Part shown: positions 1-6,979 of the stretch, one piece after another
Layout of the letters: every line of letters begins with the position of its first letter
How positions within the stretch are numbered: the stretch's first letter is position 1
NCBI GenBank assembly: GCA_937925695.1
Contig: CALAMD010000014.1
Location: 1-16,612 of the forward strand
Direction of reading: 5' to 3'
From: an uncultured Bacillaceae bacterium
Lineage (GTDB): Bacteria > Bacillota > Bacilli > Bacillales > Amphibacillaceae
Length of the DNA: 16,612 nt
The notes under the pieces: generated by a model
Told to the model about the DNA's origin: nothing
Database searches by the model: none
The model's input: the letters and a program-made list of their open reading frames with translations, nothing else
Translations under genes and position numbers: made by a program

Positions 1-78
1 AAACTTGCTTGGATTCTTTTTAATTACCGTTTTTGGCTGGTTTTGTCCCAACCTCTTTTTGTTTGTCGTTCAAAAACT

Positions 79-903
79 TTATAAAAAGAGAATAACAAGG
101 GTCCCAACAATAAAACAGTAATAAGAAAAATACTTTAAATTGCCTTTTGCCATAATATTCATAAACCATTTTAATGCGTAAAATGATGTAATTCCTGCGG
201 CAATAAAGGCAAGTAGATATGGAATGATAAGTGTATCAAAATATGGATCACTGACAATATCGTCAACTGATAGAATCGTAACCCCTAAACTTACCGGAAT
301 ATATAATAAGAACGAAAATCTTAAGGCTGTTTCCTGTCGTGTTCCCAGTAACATGGCAGCGACAATGGTAGCTCCGGAACGGCTGATTCCTGGAATGAGG
401 GCAACGGTTTGAGCCAAACCGATGATGATAGCATCTTTCAGCGTAAGATCACCATCATTTTTTCTACCACGTAAATTTCTAATCAACCATAAGGCAACAC
501 CTGTGATAAGTAGTGTAACGCCAATAACCTTCATATTACTGCTTATTGCACCGCTGATATAGTCTTCCAAAAATAATCCGAGGATCCCAGTAATCATTGT
601 TGCTATGACCAGCAAAACAACAAACTGAAAATCAGCTTTACCATGCTGATCTTTTTTCACAATGAAACGATAACTATTGTTCATAATACGCAAAATATCA
701 TGCCGATAAACAAGACAAACGGCAATTAAAGAACCAAAATTCACAATGATTTCAAAGGATAATCCTTGAATGTGTACATTAAACAATTCACGTAGGATGA
801 GAACATGACCACTAGAGGAAATAGGAATTGGTTCTGTAAAGCCTTGAACGATTCCTAATATTATGTATTTTACTAATTCAATCAGTTCAGTTACTTTATC
901 CAT
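79..903 (-). CDS. uppP: Undecaprenyl-diphosphatase (BacA/UppP family)
   Basis: Integral membrane phosphatase of 274 residues, the usual family length. It converts undecaprenyl diphosphate to the monophosphate, recycling the lipid carrier of peptidoglycan and wall-polymer synthesis; such proteins can confer bacitracin resistance. Both family signatures are visible: GFTEPIPISSSGH at about residues 21-33 (Glu24 and His33 as likely active-site residues) and PGISRSGAT at about 171-179 with Arg175. Several hydrophobic segments span the rest. The ATG at 903 has an ideal AGGAGG site (909-914 on the plus strand, reversed), so the start is firm. One oddity is Gln20 where many family members have a Glu (EGxTE becomes QGFTE). 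The gene is transcribed away from the 997-1365 gene and appears monocistronic; what lies downstream is outside the window. Confidence 0.96.
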   Translation of the reverse strand: MDKVTELIELVKYIILGIVQGFTEPIPISSSGHVLILRELFNVHIQGLSFEIIVNFGSLIAVCLVYRHDILRIMNNSYRFIVKKDQHGKADFQFVVLLVIATMITGILGLFLEDYISGAISSNMKVIGVTLLITGVALWLIRNLRGRKNDGDLTLKDAIIIGLAQTVALIPGISRSGATIVAAMLLGTRQETALRFSFLLYIPVSLGVTILSVDDIVSDPYFDTLIIPYLLAFIAAGITSFYALKWFMNIMAKGNLKYFSYYCFIVGTLVILFL

Positions 904-996
904 AAAGGCCTCCTAAAATAATTCTTCTTAGTTATCCTTCATATGTCACCAACTCTAATGTAGGTGAATAGTCTAGATTGTGAGGAGGTTATATCA

Positions 997-1365
997 ATGA
1001 AAGATCACTACGATTATCAACATATATACGATTTATGTAAGAAACATATGCATGCATATGTACTAGCCGAATTATCTGACGGTACATCCGTCGATGGGAT
1101 TGTCACCGGTCTAGACGATGAAAATGTTATTTTGGCTGTCCCTTATGATGCTACAAATACACCTTACCAGGCTTATGCTGGGCAAGATGAACGTCAATTT
1201 GGTAACTATCCTTATGGTTACCCAGGCTATGGTTATCCTGGATATGGGTATCCATCATACGGGTTTGGACCTGGTTATGGCTATGGATATCCAAGACGTC
1301 GTTTTCAGAGACTCGTATTACCATTAGCAGCACTTACTGCTCTTACATTATTACCATGGTATTAA
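997..1365 (+). CDS. Small protein with Sm-like N-terminus and Gly-Tyr-Pro repeat tail
   Basis: About 122 residues. The chosen ATG at 997 lies behind a GAGGAGG site (982-988); the GTG at 964 would include this site inside the gene, so it is rejected. Residues 1 to about 55 include a stretch resembling an Sm/LSm strand pattern (ELSDGTSVDGIVTGLDDENV, then ILAVPYD). Residues about 68-100 are nearly all Gly, Tyr and Pro in a GYGYP/GYGYPG-like repeat. The tail has an RRRFQR cluster followed by a hydrophobic segment (LVLPLAALTALTLLPWY). I recall similar proteins in Bacillaceae genomes carrying misleading automatic names such as phosphatidylinositol kinase; nothing here supports kinase activity. A surface, spore-coat or membrane-associated role is only a guess. 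Codon use and the good ribosome binding site argue for a real gene. Confidence 0.8.
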   Translation: MKDHYDYQHIYDLCKKHMHAYVLAELSDGTSVDGIVTGLDDENVILAVPYDATNTPYQAYAGQDERQFGNYPYGYPGYGYPGYGYPSYGFGPGYGYGYPRRRFQRLVLPLAALTALTLLPWY

Positions 1366-1370
1366 GTGAT

Positions 1371-1413
1371 AAAAAAGTAAAATCCTTGCTTTCATATAAT
1401 CATGAGAGCAAGG
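1371..1413 (-). terminator. Rho-independent terminator for the DUF2929 gene
   Basis: A 12-bp stem (CCTTGCTTTCAT at 1384-1395 against ATGAGAGCAAGG at 1402-1413, one G-T pair) encloses a 6-base loop. Read on the minus strand it is followed by a U-rich tract ending in six U (1371-1376). It sits between two convergent genes, so it may also slow readthrough from the plus-strand gene, although no T-run follows it on that strand. Confidence 0.75.
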
Positions 1414-1428
1414 GTAAACGCATATCGA

Positions 1429-1611
1429 TCAATTGCTTTTTTCTTCCTTTAATCCAATACTACCTATCAAAAGAATAGCAATTGCAAAAATGACACCTAG
1501 AATAATAGTCTGGCTGAGATCTAGATTTGTACCAGCCATACTATTGATGACATAGGATACAAGGAAACTAATTAACAGTGACCAAATAACCACCATAACT
1601 ACTCTTAACAT
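1429..1611 (-). CDS. yjzD: DUF2929 (YjzD-like) small membrane protein
   Basis: Sixty residues with two hydrophobic segments (about 3-24 and 33-52) joined by a short polar loop, and a charged C-terminal tail (KEEKSN). The opening pattern, Met-aromatic/hydrophobic followed by IWSLLISFLVSYVI and then SMAGTN, resembles the DUF2929 family, whose B. subtilis member YjzD lies just upstream of yjaU and med, as here. In B. subtilis, as I recall, yjzD points the same way as med; here it is divergent. The ATG at 1611 is preceded by AAAAGGGTG at suitable spacing. Function is unknown. The assignment rests on length, topology and neighbourhood rather than a strong motif. Confidence 0.72.
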   Translation of the reverse strand: MLRVVMVVIWSLLISFLVSYVINSMAGTNLDLSQTIILGVIFAIAILLIGSIGLKEEKSN

Positions 1612-1722
1612 AAACGTAACACCCTTTTCTGATACATTACTTATTTATTTTATCAAATCCATTAGGGAATGAAAAGTATTGAGAAGCTTATTCAGAAAAA
1701 ATGTAAGGAAAGAGAGATCAAC

Positions 1723-2298
1723 ATGAAAATATTTGTCCAAGATTGTTTTCAATGGATCGCCTTTCATATTATCGAACAACTTATCGACAATGGATATACT
1801 GTTTATGGTAAACATGAAGCCGTGACAAGTCAAGCGGAATTTTTATCATCATTTTTAGGTCGAAATAGTCTGTTTCATTACGTCAACGATGATCAGGGAA
1901 CATATGATATGAAGCTAACGCTAACGCAGGATAAACTTATTATGACACAACAGCAAGATCAAGGTCGTATAACCATGAGATTGCCTATATTGTTTGGAGA
2001 ATGGATGACGATGGACGAAAGCGCAATCATAATTGATGGAAAACGATTGGCTTTCTCCTCATCAATATTCCTCAAGGAGGCCATATATATCCATGATTTT
2101 GTCCAAGGAATTAATCAATGGCTGAACTCGTCCTATTTACCAGAGGATTTTGTCGTGTTTTCGACAAGAAGTGACCAAAAAGAAGATATAAAACTTGATA
2201 AGACAATCTATATTCGGGACAATATACCTATAGAATATAGGTTGGAACAGCTCTTAGTCCATTACCAAAAATATAAGGATATTTACTACCAACAGTAG
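1723..2298 (+). CDS. yjaU: YjaU-like conserved protein, possibly degenerate Rossmann fold
   Basis: 191 residues from the ATG at 1723, chosen because a GGAAAGAGAG ribosome binding site lies just upstream and because MKIFVQDCFQ reads like a natural beta-strand start; the ATG at 1669 would add 18 lysine-rich residues with no clear site. The N-terminus (MKIFVQ, a helix, then NGYTVYGK) has the beta-alpha-beta rhythm of short-chain or epimerase-type Rossmann proteins, but the glycine-rich nucleotide loop is replaced by CFQWIAFH, so NAD(P) binding is doubtful. Position directly before med matches B. subtilis yjaU. It is probably co-transcribed with the next gene (32-base gap). Function is unknown. 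Confidence 0.7.
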   Translation: MKIFVQDCFQWIAFHIIEQLIDNGYTVYGKHEAVTSQAEFLSSFLGRNSLFHYVNDDQGTYDMKLTLTQDKLIMTQQQDQGRITMRLPILFGEWMTMDESAIIIDGKRLAFSSSIFLKEAIYIHDFVQGINQWLNSSYLPEDFVVFSTRSDQKEDIKLDKTIYIRDNIPIEYRLEQLLVHYQKYKDIYYQQ

Positions 2299-2330
2299 AA
2301 TAGGAATTATTTTGCAAAGGAGTGCACAAT

Positions 2331-3290
2331 TTGAGGCGGTGGCTACCTTCTTTCATGGTTATGATATTCATCATATTTCTGGTCGGTTGTATTGATCATA
2401 AGGATATTCCTAGAATACAGAAGGTCGGCATGTTAATTGAAGGATCAATCGATGATCATTCATGGAATCAACGAGGGTATGAAGGACTATTAGGATTGAG
2501 CGAGCAATATCAAGTCGATATTTACTATAAAGAACATATTCAAACAAAAAATCAAGTGATACAGGCAGTTGATGAATTTGTACAAAATGGTGTTTACTTG
2601 ATCTTTGGTCATAGTAATATTTATGGTCGGTTTTTCGTGCAAATAGCCAAGGAATATCCCCAAGTCCAATTTGTTTATTTTAATGGTAGTTATTTTGATG
2701 AAAATGTAACAAGTTTAAATTTTAATGCACATGCAATGGGTTTTTTTAGTGGTATGGTAGCAGCAAAAATGACAAAGAATAATCATGTCGGTGTCATTGC
2801 TGCCCATGAATGGCAACCAGAAATTGAAGGTTTCTACGAAGGTGTTAAATTTCAAGATTCACAAATTAAAGTACATATTAATTATACGAACAGCTGGCAT
2901 AATTATGAATCAGCATTGGCAATCTATGAGCAAATGAAGGGCAATCAAGTGGATGTGTTTTATCCTGTCAGCGAATATTTTAGTGAGGAAATTATTCGTC
3001 AAGCGACTAAAGATAATAGCTATGCGATTGGGTATGTCATCGATCAATCACATATCGACCAAAATAATGTATTAACAAGTACCGTTCAACATATAGACAA
3101 GCTTTATATCCATATTGCCGAGAAATATAATGAAGGTCAACTTAAGGGTGGGTATTTTTCCTTTGATTTTCATGATGATTTAATTTCTTTAAGTCATTTT
3201 AGCAATGAAGTTCCTTTGTCTTTTCAAAAGACTTTAGTCAATTATATCAATCAATATAGAGAAACTAATTTACTTCCCCATGAATATTAG
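2331..3290 (+). CDS. med: Med-like BMP-family lipoprotein, positive regulator of competence
   Basis: 319 residues from a TTG at 2331, chosen because AAAGGAG (2316-2322) lies 8 bases before it; the GTG at 2322 overlaps that site. A lipoprotein signal is clear: RR, a hydrophobic run, then the lipobox LVGC with the lipidated Cys at residue 20. The mature part resembles the BMP/basic membrane lipoprotein fold: VGMLIEGSIDDHSWNQRGYEG near the start, then VYFNGSYFDENVTSLNF and the glycine-rich AMGFFSGMVAAKMTK. In B. subtilis Med increases comK expression and competence, and also lies immediately upstream of the fab genes. The usual downstream comZ is missing: only 101 bases separate this stop from fabH and they hold the fabH promoter. 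A nucleoside-binding ABC transporter lipoprotein is the alternative, but no transporter genes are nearby. Confidence 0.82.
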   Translation: MRRWLPSFMVMIFIIFLVGCIDHKDIPRIQKVGMLIEGSIDDHSWNQRGYEGLLGLSEQYQVDIYYKEHIQTKNQVIQAVDEFVQNGVYLIFGHSNIYGRFFVQIAKEYPQVQFVYFNGSYFDENVTSLNFNAHAMGFFSGMVAAKMTKNNHVGVIAAHEWQPEIEGFYEGVKFQDSQIKVHINYTNSWHNYESALAIYEQMKGNQVDVFYPVSEYFSEEIIRQATKDNSYAIGYVIDQSHIDQNNVLTSTVQHIDKLYIHIAEKYNEGQLKGGYFSFDFHDDLISLSHFSNEVPLSFQKTLVNYINQYRETNLLPHEY

Positions 3291-3311
3291 GGTAGAAAAA
3301 ATATATTTTTC

Positions 3312-3340
3312 TTGCAAGAACTATTCATTTCGCTTAAAAT
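3312..3340 (+). promoter_or_regulatory. Sigma-A promoter of fabH-fabF
   Basis: TTGCAA (3312-3317), a 17-base spacer and TAAAAT (3335-3340) make a good vegetative promoter. Transcription should begin near 3347, inside the adjoining FapR-type operator, giving a leader of about 45 bases before the fabH ATG. Confidence 0.7.
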
Positions 3341-3356
3341 TAGTACCAAGTCATAA
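3340..3356 (+). promoter_or_regulatory. FapR operator upstream of fabH
   Basis: TTAGTACCAAGTCATAA closely resembles the FapR box of Bacillus fatty-acid genes (TTAGTACC, a short centre, then an inverted TAA-type half). It overlaps the end of the -10 element and the expected transcription start, as in known FapR targets. FapR represses the fab genes, and malonyl-CoA relieves the repression. The fapR gene itself is not in this window. Confidence 0.78.
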
Positions 3357-3391
3357 CAATTGATCTTAAAAGCTAATAAGGAGCTGGGAAA

Positions 3392-4330
3392 ATGAATGTT
3401 GGCGTATTAGGAACTGGTCATTATTTGCCAACCGTTGTACTGACGAATAAAGATTTGGAAAAAATGGTTGATACTAGTGATGAATGGATAAGAACTCGAA
3501 CAGGTATCGAAGAACGACGCATAGCTGATGATGATGTTGAAACTGCAGATATGGCATTTTATGCAGCCGAACAAGCATTAAAAGAAGCAAACATTGAGGC
3601 TCATGAAATTGATTTAATCTTAGTGGCTACGGTGACTGCTGAATCAAGCTTTCCTTCGGTTGCTTGTAAAATACAAGACAAATTAGGTGCAAAAAAAGCG
3701 GCAGCAATGGATATTAGCGCTGCTTGTTCAGGTTTTATATATGGAATGGTGACAGCAGAGCAATTTATTAAATCTGGTGCATACCGTTATGTATTAGTTG
3801 TCGGAGCTGAGAAACTATCAAGCATTACGGATTGGTCAGATCGTAATACTTGTGTGTTATTTGGCGACGGTGCTGGAGCAGTCGTTATGGGGCAAGTTTC
3901 GGATGGGAAAGGAATTTTATCCTTTGAGTTAGGTGCTGATGGATCTGGTGGTGAACATTTATACCAAGACAAAAATGAATATTTAGAAATGAATGGCCGC
4001 GAGGTTTTCAAATTTGCCGTTAAACAAATGCCAGAATCATCTGTTAAGGTAATTGAAAAAATCGGTTGTGAAAAAGAAGATGTTGATTATTTAATTCCCC
4101 ACCAAGCAAATATTCGTATTATGGAAGCAGCGCGAAAACGCCTAGGAATTTCTGAAGATAGAATGGCTATGACGATAAAAAAATACGGAAATAATTCTGC
4201 CGCTTCTATTCCAATGGCCTTATCAGAAGCAGTAAAAAATGGTAAAATAGTCGAAAATGATTTAATCGTATTGGTAGGATTTGGTGGCGGTTTAACATGG
4301 GGCGCTTTAGCAATGAGGTGGGGAAGATAA
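3392..4330 (+). CDS. fabH: Beta-ketoacyl-ACP synthase III (FabH)
   Basis: 312 residues, full family length. It condenses a short acyl-CoA with malonyl-ACP to start fatty-acid synthesis; in Bacillus it favours branched-chain primers. The catalytic triad is visible: Cys112 in DISAACSGF, His237 in IPHQANIRI and Asn267 in KYGNNSAASIP. The GFGGGLTWG motif lies near the C-terminus and ends in a Trp-Gly-Arg tail. The ATG has an AAGGAG site 8 bases upstream. It is the first gene of a two-gene operon with fabF (47-base gap), behind a FapR-controlled promoter. Confidence 0.97.
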   Translation: MNVGVLGTGHYLPTVVLTNKDLEKMVDTSDEWIRTRTGIEERRIADDDVETADMAFYAAEQALKEANIEAHEIDLILVATVTAESSFPSVACKIQDKLGAKKAAAMDISAACSGFIYGMVTAEQFIKSGAYRYVLVVGAEKLSSITDWSDRNTCVLFGDGAGAVVMGQVSDGKGILSFELGADGSGGEHLYQDKNEYLEMNGREVFKFAVKQMPESSVKVIEKIGCEKEDVDYLIPHQANIRIMEAARKRLGISEDRMAMTIKKYGNNSAASIPMALSEAVKNGKIVENDLIVLVGFGGGLTWGALAMRWGR

Positions 4331-4377
4331 CCATATTAAGTAAAATTTATAATCTATTTACTATAGGAGGATAAATC

Positions 4378-5625
4378 ATGGGTAAAAGAAGAGTTGTCGT
4401 TACGGGCCTAGGTGCCGTTACCCCAGTTGGAAATGACGTTGCAACAATGTGGCAAAATATCATCAACGGAAATTCTGGAATTGATTTTATCTCAAAGGTT
4501 GATCGCGAACAATTTCCCGTTTTTGCTGCTGGTGAAGTTAAAGACTTTGATCCAAGTGCATATATTGAAAAACGGGATGTTAAACGGATGGATTTATTTA
4601 CCCAATATGCGGTTGTCGCTGCAAAAATGGCAGTAGAAGATGCAAAGCTAACCATCGATGATGAGATTGCTGAACGTGTCGGCGTATGGATTGGATCAGG
4701 AATTGGTGGCATGCAAGAATATGAAAAACAACATTTACGCTTTATAAAGAGTGGATATCGACGTGTTAGCCCTTATTTTGTACCAATGTTGATCCCTGAT
4801 ATGGCAGCAGGACAAGTTTCGATTCAATTAGGTGCAAAAGGGATTAACTCATGTACCGTGACAGCTTGTGCTTCTGGAGCAAACTCAATCGGAGATGCTT
4901 TTAAAGCTGTCCAACGTGGAGATGTGGATTATATTATTACGGGTGGAACCGAAGCACCAATAACCAATCTTGCTTTTGCTGGTTTTTCAGCGATGAGAGC
5001 TTTATCACAAAATGAAGATCCAGCCAAAGCTAGTCGCCCATTTGATAAGCACCGTGACGGTTTTGTAATGGGAGAAGGTGCAGGTATTCTTGTATTAGAA
5101 ACATTAGAATCAGCACAAAAACGTGGTGCCCATATTTACGCTGAGATTGTTGGTTATGGCGCATCAGGAGATGCCCATCATATTACGGCACCTGCTCCAG
5201 ATGGTGAAGGAGCAGCCCGAGCCATGAAACAGGCCCTGGAGGATGCTAATATCACCAACAACGACGTCGACTATATTAATGCCCATGGCACAAGTACGGA
5301 ATTAAATGATAAGTATGAAACAGCGGCAATCAAAAAGGTTTTCGGTGATTATGCTTATCATTTAGCAGTATCATCAACGAAATCAATGACGGGGCATTTA
5401 TTAGGTGCAGCCGGTGGCGTAGAGGCTATTATCTCAGTTAAAGCAATTGATGAGGGGATTATTCCACCAACAATAAACTATGAAACCCCTGATGAAGCTT
5501 GTGATCTAGATTATGTTCCAAATGAATCAAGACAACAAGATGTTCAAGTTGTCATGAGTAATTCATTTGGTTTTGGTGGTCATAATGCTACATTAGTCTT
5601 TAAAAAGTATACAGAAGATCAATAA
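4378..5625 (+). CDS. fabF: Beta-ketoacyl-ACP synthase II (FabF)
   Basis: 415 residues, full length. It carries out the elongating Claisen condensation of acyl-ACP with malonyl-ACP. Active-site residues are all present: Cys164 in TACASGANS, His303 in NAHGTSTELND, Lys335 and His340 in SSTKSMTGH, and the C-terminal gating motif SNSFGFGGHNA. A TAGGAGG site precedes the ATG at good spacing. It is translated from the same transcript as fabH and ends just before a strong terminator, so the two genes form a complete unit. This enzyme is the classical target of cerulenin and platensimycin. Confidence 0.97.
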   Translation: MGKRRVVVTGLGAVTPVGNDVATMWQNIINGNSGIDFISKVDREQFPVFAAGEVKDFDPSAYIEKRDVKRMDLFTQYAVVAAKMAVEDAKLTIDDEIAERVGVWIGSGIGGMQEYEKQHLRFIKSGYRRVSPYFVPMLIPDMAAGQVSIQLGAKGINSCTVTACASGANSIGDAFKAVQRGDVDYIITGGTEAPITNLAFAGFSAMRALSQNEDPAKASRPFDKHRDGFVMGEGAGILVLETLESAQKRGAHIYAEIVGYGASGDAHHITAPAPDGEGAARAMKQALEDANITNNDVDYINAHGTSTELNDKYETAAIKKVFGDYAYHLAVSSTKSMTGHLLGAAGGVEAIISVKAIDEGIIPPTINYETPDEACDLDYVPNESRQQDVQVVMSNSFGFGGHNATLVFKKYTEDQ

Positions 5626-5658
5626 TAAGGATAGGTAAAATATTATCACTAACAAATC

Positions 5659-5695
5659 AAGGTCCTAAGCAGTTAAATTGCTTAGGACCTTTTTC
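5659..5695 (+). terminator. Rho-independent terminator of fabH-fabF
   Basis: A perfect 11-bp stem, GGTCCTAAGCA (5661-5671) against TGCTTAGGACC (5679-5689), has a 7-base loop and is followed by TTTTTC. Two flanking A-T pairs extend it. It lies 33 bases after the fabF stop. Confidence 0.93.
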
Positions 5696-5791
5696 TTTGG
5701 AAACTGTTTTTCTCTTTTGTCATCGTAAGGAGAAATGAATCTCTAGCAATACTAAAAATGTATGTTGTTTAAATCACGTTTCGTTGTCTCA

Positions 5792-5820
5792 TTGTTCCCG
5801 GCTTATTCATAAAATAAAGT
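5792..5820 (+). promoter_or_regulatory. Possible promoter of the 5882 gene
   Basis: TTGTTC (5792-5797) and TAAAGT (5815-5820) are 17 bases apart, about 55 bases before the gene start and after the fab terminator. Both hexamers match the sigma-A consensus only partly, so this is tentative. Confidence 0.3.
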
Positions 5821-5881
5821 GCATTTTTTCAATGAAATCAACATAAAGTGATAAAAAGTGGGACAAGTATGGGGGATAAAG

Positions 5882-6097
5882 ATGGGGTATATTTTGTTGT
5901 TTTTAATCGGATTTGGACTAGCCGTATCAGGGGGCATCACATTAATTATTTATTTGAATTTTTTACCTGTAGGTATTTCGTGGCTAGACTATATTCTATT
6001 TGTTAAGGGTAGAGTCGAATGTTATTTATTACCCCTTGGGATTTTGATCATAGCTTTTGTCTTGTATCGTTACCCAAACAATTCTGAAACATCATAG
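5882..6097 (+). CDS. Small conserved-type membrane protein, function unknown
   Basis: 71 residues from the ATG at 5882, which has a GGGGG-AT purine run 6 bases upstream; an in-frame GTG at 5858 would add eight residues but has a poorer site. Two membrane segments are clear: residues about 3-26 (LLFLIGFGLAVSGGITLII) and about 49-66 (YLLPLGILIIAFVLY). Between them is a loop with WLDYILFVKGRVECY, whose Arg-Val-Glu-Cys-Tyr end enters the second helix. The Gly-rich first helix suggests helix packing. I recall similar small proteins next to fabF or yjbA in other Bacillaceae but cannot name a family. It may be co-transcribed with yjbA (73-base gap). Confidence 0.68.
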   Translation: MGYILLFLIGFGLAVSGGITLIIYLNFLPVGISWLDYILFVKGRVECYLLPLGILIIAFVLYRYPNNSETS

Positions 6098-6170
6098 AAC
6101 CGAATATTTTTTATCATGATGGTCATAATGTATTCTAAACCGATTTATTATAGAGTAGGAGTTGTTAGAA

Positions 6171-6932
6171 ATGTTATACTTGCATGATGTTTGGGTGAAT
6201 TGGTTTGAAGGCGAAGAAAATGGTTATAACGTATGTTATTATCATGAGTGGCGGAAAACCGATAGAATTGAATTATTAGATCAAGTTCCTTTGTTATACA
6301 TAGAAGATGAGTTATATCACTATATTGAAAACGACATGCAAGATCTGCCTAAATCATTATTAGACTACATCTATCAACGAGCCTATGTTCGCAAAGGGCA
6401 AGCTAGATCAGTATTAGATTACGCTAGTGTTGTCACAAATGGTGTAGATATCATTGCTTTTGATACGATTGGTTACCAAGTACCGATTAGAAAAAGTAGA
6501 TTAATACCCAGACAAGAACGGCTTGTATTTGAAATGATCAAGAAAAAACAACGCCAACAATTTAAACGACCAGAACGATTTTATGAAAAACAATACAGCT
6601 TGCTGTCCATGGCACCTGAATTAGTTTATGGTTTAACAAGAAGAGAACGCCAGTTAAAACAAGTGTTGATGATGTCTTTGGATCAGTTACGAACATCAAA
6701 AAATATTGAAGAGTTAAGGTATTGGTTAACAGAATGGAATCCAAAGAAATACCCTCGAGTTAGGTATATGGACAGAAAAGAAGTTTGGGAAGCTCTTTAT
6801 GAAGGCGTTAAACACGGATGGAGTAAGGCCCATGAGGAATTAGGTGAAAAATTAATTAAACGTACACCATTTTTAGAAAAAATGTGGGAACTTGAACAAA
6901 ACAAAGAACAAAACACATCTAAATTAAAATAA
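6171..6932 (+). CDS. yjbA: YjbA family protein (UPF0736/DUF3603)
   Basis: 253 residues. The start at ATG 6171 is supported by TAGGAG (6156-6161) at 9-base spacing and by the family-typical N-terminus MLYLHDVWVNWFEGEENGYN; the upstream TTG at 6162 is less likely. Further family-like blocks are DQVPLLYIEDELYHYIEND, DTIGYQVPIRKSRLIPRQE, GLTRRERQLKQVLMMSLDQL and YWLTEWNPKKYP. The sequence closely follows what I recall of B. subtilis YjbA, which also lies next to trpS. It is soluble and rich in charged residues, with no signal peptide. The biochemical function is unknown. It ends in a terminator shared with trpS, which converges from the right. Confidence 0.9.
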   Translation: MLYLHDVWVNWFEGEENGYNVCYYHEWRKTDRIELLDQVPLLYIEDELYHYIENDMQDLPKSLLDYIYQRAYVRKGQARSVLDYASVVTNGVDIIAFDTIGYQVPIRKSRLIPRQERLVFEMIKKKQRQQFKRPERFYEKQYSLLSMAPELVYGLTRRERQLKQVLMMSLDQLRTSKNIEELRYWLTEWNPKKYPRVRYMDRKEVWEALYEGVKHGWSKAHEELGEKLIKRTPFLEKMWELEQNKEQNTSKLK

Positions 6933-6968
6933 AAAATCAGTGAGGATCTTCGTCTTCACTGATTTTTT
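6931..6968. terminator. Bidirectional terminator between yjbA and trpS
   Basis: A long stem, AAAAAATCAGTGAGGA on the left (6931-6946) against TCTTCACTGATTTTTT on the right, has a short loop containing TTCG. The A-tract and T-tract at the ends supply U-runs on both strands, fitting two convergent genes. Confidence 0.88.
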
Positions 6969-6979
6969 TATGATTAAAA

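Noticed and set aside
1612..1668. TTGATA-16-TATCAG as a promoter of the DUF2929 gene on the minus strand
   Set aside because: The start site would fall inside or after the ribosome binding site, leaving no usable leader.
3295..3311. GAAAAA-ATATA-TTTTTC as a terminator after med
   Set aside because: The stem is only A-T pairs apart from the outer G-C and would be unstable. Readthrough from med into fabH-fabF is possible.
3787..4712. Minus-strand open frames inside fabH and fabF
   Set aside because: They lie wholly opposite well-conserved genes, have no ribosome binding site, and have biased composition typical of antisense frames.
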